Notes under the pieces: generated by a model
What the model was told of the DNA's origin: nothing
Database searches by the model: none
Seen by the model: the letters and a program-made list of their open reading frames with translations, nothing else
Assembly: GCA_938005545.1 (NCBI GenBank)
Contig: CALKXV010000049.1
Span: 1 to 64,000 of the forward strand
Direction: 5' to 3'
Source: an uncultured Paracoccaceae bacterium
Lineage (GTDB): Bacteria > Pseudomonadota > Alphaproteobacteria > Rhodobacterales > Rhodobacteraceae
DNA: 64,000 bases
Shown: in pieces, positions 60,178 to 64,000 of the stretch
Layout of the letters: each line of letters starts with the position of its first letter
Position numbering within the stretch: position 1 is the stretch's first letter
Position numbers and translations under genes: made by a program

Positions 60178-60924
60178 TCAATCAGGCGCATCATCCAGCA
60201 AAATTCTATCCGGCAAACCCACCAGCAAAAGTGGGCAAGGATTGCCCACACCGCGCGACACCCGGTCGGCAAGTTTGCTCCAATGGGTTGTCGCTTGGCC
60301 AAACTTGTCGGCCACGAACTTGCGCGCAAAGGCATCGGCAAAGGGTGTGCCCCGCGCCACCTGATCGGCCACGACTTTGCGCTGTGCAACAGTTCGCGCG
60401 CCGATCCCCAGCCTGTCCAAATCGTCTTCGGAATTTAATCCCGCTGACTTCATCCACCCCGTGATCCGGTCCAGAAACGCATCTTGCATCGAAGCCCCGC
60501 GGGTTACCACAATCCCGACGCTGATTGCGCTAAGGCTATGCAAGCGTTGAAAGTTCTCAAGGTCACGATCAAAAAATGGGTCTTTGTTGTTCCATTCGAT
60601 TTCAAGCGCCAAGGCCCCGGCTTCGGCAAATTTTACATGGTCAACTTCGTGGCTGACCCCGGATCGCGCGCGTCCATCAACGACGGTTTCAACGCTGAAA
60701 TTATGTTTGCGCCAATTCAGATCCGACAACTCGTGGCGCAGTCTTTGGGTCAAACCCGCTTCGCCGCCGCCACCGGCCACGATCTCGGCCAGCGAAATGC
60801 GGAATTCGACCAAAACGCGCGCCAACAAGTCCAGTTCGCCGGGAAAATCATGGGCCAGAATGGCCTCGGCATGGTTCTGCGTCAGAACCTCGAACCCGGC
60901 CTTATGCAACACATCAAGGCTCAT
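60178..60924 (-). CDS. BglII/BstYI-type II restriction endonuclease
   Basis: A 248-residue protein that I match to the BglII/BstYI restriction endonuclease family. The likely active-site region is SHEVDHVK (Asp95) and, 13 residues on, LALEIEWNNKD with Glu108 and Glu110, an E-x-E arrangement like the E-x-Q of BglII. NFQRLHSLSAISVGIVVTRG near 125 is the usual following strand. Family members recognise AGATCT or RGATCY. The gene is convergent with the MT-A70 gene and overlaps a GNAT gene by 4 bases. Residue assignments are by pattern only. Confidence 0.85.
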   Translation of the reverse strand: MSLDVLHKAGFEVLTQNHAEAILAHDFPGELDLLARVLVEFRISLAEIVAGGGGEAGLTQRLRHELSDLNWRKHNFSVETVVDGRARSGVSHEVDHVKFAEAGALALEIEWNNKDPFFDRDLENFQRLHSLSAISVGIVVTRGASMQDAFLDRITGWMKSAGLNSEDDLDRLGIGARTVAQRKVVADQVARGTPFADAFARKFVADKFGQATTHWSKLADRVSRGVGNPCPLLLVGLPDRILLDDAPD

Positions 60925-61607
60925 AACACCGGATCCCGTGCCGCAAGGATCGGGGCCGTGAGTTCGCCAAGCCGTACCTTCTGTTGTCCGGTCTCATCGA
61001 AATTTCCACGCGCCAACCAAGTCTCGAACGCTGTGCGCAGCCTTGGCCATTCGGCATCAATCGCCGCGAACCAAGCCGTATCCCGGTTGCGCCCTTTCAC
61101 AATGCCGGCTTGGCGAAAGACGCCTTCGTAGGAAAATCCAAACCGCTCAGCGGCCCGGCGTGACGGGATATTGGCCGCGTCGCATTTCCATTCAAACCTT
61201 CTGTACCCCGCTTCAAAGGCCCATTTCATAAGCAGAAACACGGCCTCGGTTGCCTCGCGGGTTTTCTGAAGGCGTGGTGCGAAGGTCAGCCAACCGGCTT
61301 CGATTGACCCCGAGGCAGGCGCAATCCGCATCAGGCTTAGGGTACCGCCCAGCCGGCCATCTGCCATACGAACCGCAAAATGCATCGGATCAGTGCTGGC
61401 GCGTGCGGCATCCACCCATGCCGTATACCGGGCCAGATCAAAAGGCCCGACAGGCAAAAACTGCCACATCGCGCCCGTTGCATCTTCTGAAAAAGCGTCC
61501 ATCAACCCGGGGATATGGGCGCGTTCCAGGGGCTCAAGACTGACGTGATCCCCCACAAGCGACACCCGAGACGGCAAGGATGGCGGCACCCAGTCTTGCA
61601 AACCCAT
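60921..61607 (-). CDS. RimJ/RimL-type GNAT N-acetyltransferase
   Basis: A 228-residue acetyltransferase of the RimJ/RimL group. VSLEPLERAHIPGLMDAF is the usual N terminus. EAGWLTFAPRLQKTREATEAVFLLMKWAF near residue 105 carries the acetyl-CoA loop, here Q-K-T-R-E-A rather than the classical Q-x-x-G. RRFEWKCDAANIPSRRAAERFGFSYEGVFRQ near 140 is typical. Substrate is unknown. Its stop overlaps the start of the endonuclease gene by 4 bases, so the endonuclease is translated from this transcript. It lies 39 bases from aspS on the same strand. Confidence 0.88.
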   Translation of the reverse strand: MGLQDWVPPSLPSRVSLVGDHVSLEPLERAHIPGLMDAFSEDATGAMWQFLPVGPFDLARYTAWVDAARASTDPMHFAVRMADGRLGGTLSLMRIAPASGSIEAGWLTFAPRLQKTREATEAVFLLMKWAFEAGYRRFEWKCDAANIPSRRAAERFGFSYEGVFRQAGIVKGRNRDTAWFAAIDAEWPRLRTAFETWLARGNFDETGQQKVRLGELTAPILAARDPVL

Positions 61608-61646
61608 GGCCCTTCATCCTTTCACACGTTCGAAGCGTCCGGCGGT

Positions 61647-63425
61647 TCAATCCTCGGGCGGCAAAACCCGAAGGCGCAATTCGCGCAGCTGTTCGTTCGT
61701 CGGATCGCTTGGGGCATCCATCATCAAGTCTTCGGCGCGCTGGTTCATCGGGAAAAGGATGACTTCGCGGATGTTCTGTTCGTCCGCCAAAAGCATTACG
61801 ATGCGATCAATACCTGCCGCGCAACCGCCGTGCGGGGGGGCACCGAAACGGAACGCGTTGACCATTCCGCCGAAACGTTTGCGCACTTCGTCTTCGCCAT
61901 AGCCCGCCAATTCGAAGGCTTTGAACATGATCTCGGGCTGGTGGTTTCGGATCGCGCCCGAAATCAACTCATAACCGTTGCACGCCAGATCGTATTGATA
62001 GCCCAGCACATTCAGCGGATCGCCGGTCAACGCGTCCATGCCACCCTGTGGCATTGAAAAGGGGTTGTGCGAAAAGTCGATCTTGCCGCTTTCTTCGTCG
62101 GCTTCATACATCGGGAAATCGACGATCCACGCGAATGCGAAGCGATCCTTGTCGGTCAGGCCAAGCTCGTCACCGATAGCGACACGGGCCTTGCCTGCGA
62201 CGCCTTCGAAAGTTTTGGCTTTGCCGCCTAAGAAAAACGCGGCATCGCCGACGCCAAGGCCCAGCTGTTCGCGGATCGCTTCGGTGCGTTCGGGGCCGAT
62301 GTTCTTGGCTAAAGGTCCTGCCGCTTCCATACCCTCGCCCTGATCGCGCCAGAAGATGTACCCCATCCCCGGCAAGCCTTCTTTCTGAGCAAAGGCGTTC
62401 ATACGATCACAGAACTTGCGGCTGCCGCCGGTCGGTGCCGGGATGGCGCGGATTTCGGTGCCGTCTTGTTCCAGAATTTTAGCGAAGATCGCAAAACCAG
62501 AACCGCGGAAATGCTCGGACACATCCTGCATCTTGATCGGGTTGCGCAGGTCTGGTTTGTCGGTGCCGTACCATTTCGCCGCATCGCGATAGGAAATCTG
62601 CGGCCACTCCTGATCGACGGTCCGGCCCTTGCCGAATTCTTCGAAAATGCCCGACAGAACCGGCTGGATCGTATCAAAGACATCCTGTTGCGTGACGAAG
62701 CTCATCTCAAGGTCAAGCTGATAGAAATCCGTGGGCGAACGATCCGCGCGCGGGTCTTCATCGCGGAAACAGGGTGCGATCTGGAAATACTTGTCGAAGC
62801 CAGAAACCATCAAAAGTTGTTTGAACTGCTGTGGTGCCTGCGGCAGGGCATAGAATTTTCCGGGATGCAGGCGCGATGGCACAAGAAAATCGCGGGCCCC
62901 TTCGGGCGAAGAGGCCGTGATGATCGGCGTCTGATGTTCGCGAAAATCCTGATCCCACATCCGGCGGCGGATCGACGACACAACGTCCGAACGCAGCTTC
63001 ATGTTGTCCTGCATCGCCTCGCGGCGCAGATCAAGGAACCGGTATTTCAGGCGGGTTTCTTCGGGGTATTCCTGATCACCAAAGACAATCAACGGCAATT
63101 CTTCGGCTGCGCCCAAAACTTCCATGTCGCGGATAAAGACTTCGACTTCGCCGGTCGGGAGCTTGTCATTCACCAAGTCGGCGTCACGGGCTTTGACGTT
63201 GCCATCAATGCGAATGCACCATTCCGAACGCACCTTTTCGACCTCGTTAAAAACCGGGCTATCTGGATCGCACAGAACCTGCGTGATGCCGTAGTGATCG
63301 CGCAGATCGATAAACAAGACGCCTCCGTGGTCGCGGATACGGTGCACCCATCCAGAAAGGCGGATGGCTTCACCCACATGTGAGGCATTCAATTCAGCGC
63401 AAGTATGACTGCGAAATTCGTGCAT
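61647..63425 (-). CDS. aspS: Aspartyl-tRNA synthetase
   Basis: A 592-residue class II bacterial-type synthetase. The anticodon-binding OB domain covers about residues 15-105 ([23 protein letters not shown]). Class II motif 2 is [21 protein letters not shown] near 215, the bacterial insertion (GAD) domain follows about 290-410, and motif 3 [18 protein letters not shown] is near 535. ATG 63425 gives the conserved [12 protein letters not shown]; the frame is open to 63464. Whether it is discriminating or also charges tRNA-Asn cannot be decided by eye. Confidence 0.96.
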   Translation of the reverse strand: MHEFRSHTCAELNASHVGEAIRLSGWVHRIRDHGGVLFIDLRDHYGITQVLCDPDSPVFNEVEKVRSEWCIRIDGNVKARDADLVNDKLPTGEVEVFIRDMEVLGAAEELPLIVFGDQEYPEETRLKYRFLDLRREAMQDNMKLRSDVVSSIRRRMWDQDFREHQTPIITASSPEGARDFLVPSRLHPGKFYALPQAPQQFKQLLMVSGFDKYFQIAPCFRDEDPRADRSPTDFYQLDLEMSFVTQQDVFDTIQPVLSGIFEEFGKGRTVDQEWPQISYRDAAKWYGTDKPDLRNPIKMQDVSEHFRGSGFAIFAKILEQDGTEIRAIPAPTGGSRKFCDRMNAFAQKEGLPGMGYIFWRDQGEGMEAAGPLAKNIGPERTEAIREQLGLGVGDAAFFLGGKAKTFEGVAGKARVAIGDELGLTDKDRFAFAWIVDFPMYEADEESGKIDFSHNPFSMPQGGMDALTGDPLNVLGYQYDLACNGYELISGAIRNHQPEIMFKAFELAGYGEDEVRKRFGGMVNAFRFGAPPHGGCAAGIDRIVMLLADEQNIREVILFPMNQRAEDLMMDAPSDPTNEQLRELRLRVLPPED

Positions 63426-63528
63426 GGCGGTTCCGTTCAGACCCTGACAACTAGAGCCGCCCATTCACCGCGATGCAGTCAAGAAGTCAAGGCGCGATAC
63501 GCCAAAGTGGAACAGGTCACTTGCGGAT

Positions 63529-64000
63529 CTAGGCGTTGGCCAAGGCGGCGCCCGCCGGGTCAGAATTCGCCCGCGTCACATCTCGACGCCTGAGCCAAAC
63601 ATGGGCAACATAGATGGCCACAATCGAAAAATAGCCATCGATTGCATAATGAAAACCGACCCAAACCGACGAGAACATCACCCCGATCACCATAAAGATC
63701 CCAAACGCACGTAAGAACATGTGTTTTTCAGCCAGATAGAGCGCGGCAACCATGATCATCCCCACATGCAGGCTTGGGAAAGCAGAAATGCCGGAGCCAA
63801 TGGCCTGATCGCCAGAAACGTAGTTGTCCCATAGCCCCGGTTGCACGATGCTGAACCAGGAATTGGCCATCGAACTTGACGCGTCGAGCGTTGCCGTAAG
63901 GTCGCCAAAGCGTGCAGTTTCGAAAATACGATCATAGAAGATCGGGCCACCAGATTGACCAATGAGTGCAAATACATTGCCCAACACAACCCAAGAAAAA
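63529..64000 (-). CDS. PAP2-superfamily membrane protein, 5' end outside window
   Basis: The C-terminal 156 residues or so of a membrane protein; the frame is open through the right edge. The PAP2/Aur1-like phosphatase pattern is visible: GSGISAFPSLHVGMIMVAALY (catalytic SxxxH region) and, 40 residues later, SSVWVGFHYAIDGYFSIVA (second His with Asp). Membrane segments alternate with these motifs. Such proteins dephosphorylate lipid phosphates or act as inositol-phosphoceramide-synthase-like transferases. The polar tail RRRDVTRANSDP ends it. Confidence 0.85.
   Translation of the reverse strand, partial: FSWVVLGNVFALIGQSGGPIFYDRIFETARFGDLTATLDASSSMANSWFSIVQPGLWDNYVSGDQAIGSGISAFPSLHVGMIMVAALYLAEKHMFLRAFGIFMVIGVMFSSVWVGFHYAIDGYFSIVAIYVAHVWLRRRDVTRANSDPAGAALANA

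Overview
The window reads as chromosomal DNA of an alphaproteobacterium of the Rhodobacteraceae (Roseobacter-type). The evidence is gene order (pepA-holC divergent from lptF-lptG-lptD-surA-pdxA-rsmA; prfA-prmC-DUF4167), a Fur/Mur-type regulator without a C-terminal CxxC, TGA-N9-TCA 'Iron-Rhodo' boxes, a DUF1467/methylmalonyl-CoA epimerase pair, and dense head-to-tail packing with ATGA/TGATG overlaps. Genus cannot be fixed from sequence alone. No rRNA, tRNA, CRISPR array or prophage was seen. The only mobile DNA is the right end of an IS3-family element at the left edge (1-138).

Layout. 0.1-5.4 kb: IS end, GFA-fold protein, methionine biosynthesis acyltransferase, lipase-like hydrolase, PPK2 with a coupled TetR regulator, small membrane proteins. 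5.4-15 kb: aminopeptidase/pol III chi pair, then the LPS-export and outer-membrane assembly operon running into pdxA and rsmA. 15-20.4 kb: DUF4167, PrmC, RF-1, small secreted protein, DUF1499, agmatinase-like enzyme, MazG. 20.4-30.6 kb: MmgE/PrpD, an iron-box-controlled orphan Fe3+-binding protein, nucleoside hydrolase, GNAT, SelO, DMT exporter, Na+/H+ antiporter, PhzF, Fur/Mur, DM13 protein. 30.6-35.8 kb: envelope genes (KAS, dedicated ACP, LpxD, YcbB-type L,D-transpeptidase, divergent YcbK-type endopeptidase).

35.8-50.6 kb is the main accessory region: two complete sugar ABC systems placed side by side. The first (minus strand, LacI-controlled, perfect 16-bp operator) carries its own ATPase and a GH63-like hydrolase related to glucosyl/mannosylglycerate hydrolases. 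Its two permeases are unusual: one has a DUF11-like domain in its periplasmic loop, the other about 130 extra N-terminal residues with four added membrane segments. The second is an IclR-controlled alpha-galactoside system (binding protein, two permeases, GH36 alpha-galactosidase) with its ATPase behind iclR on the opposite strand.

50.6-64 kb: Tat-exported MsrB-like protein, small secreted protein, trpA, ychF, class II deacetylase, nitroreductase, CysZ-like protein, a TetR/carboxymuconolactone-decarboxylase pair with three palindromic operators, DUF1467, Mce, a receiver-domain protein, a compact restriction-modification pair (MT-A70 methyltransferase facing a BglII/BstYI-type endonuclease), GNAT, aspS, and a PAP2-type protein cut by the right edge.

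Strongest leads: the DUF11-bearing permease/GH63 transport operon, the MT-A70/BglII-type pair, the KAS-ACP-LpxD cassette, and the four operator sets that can be read directly.
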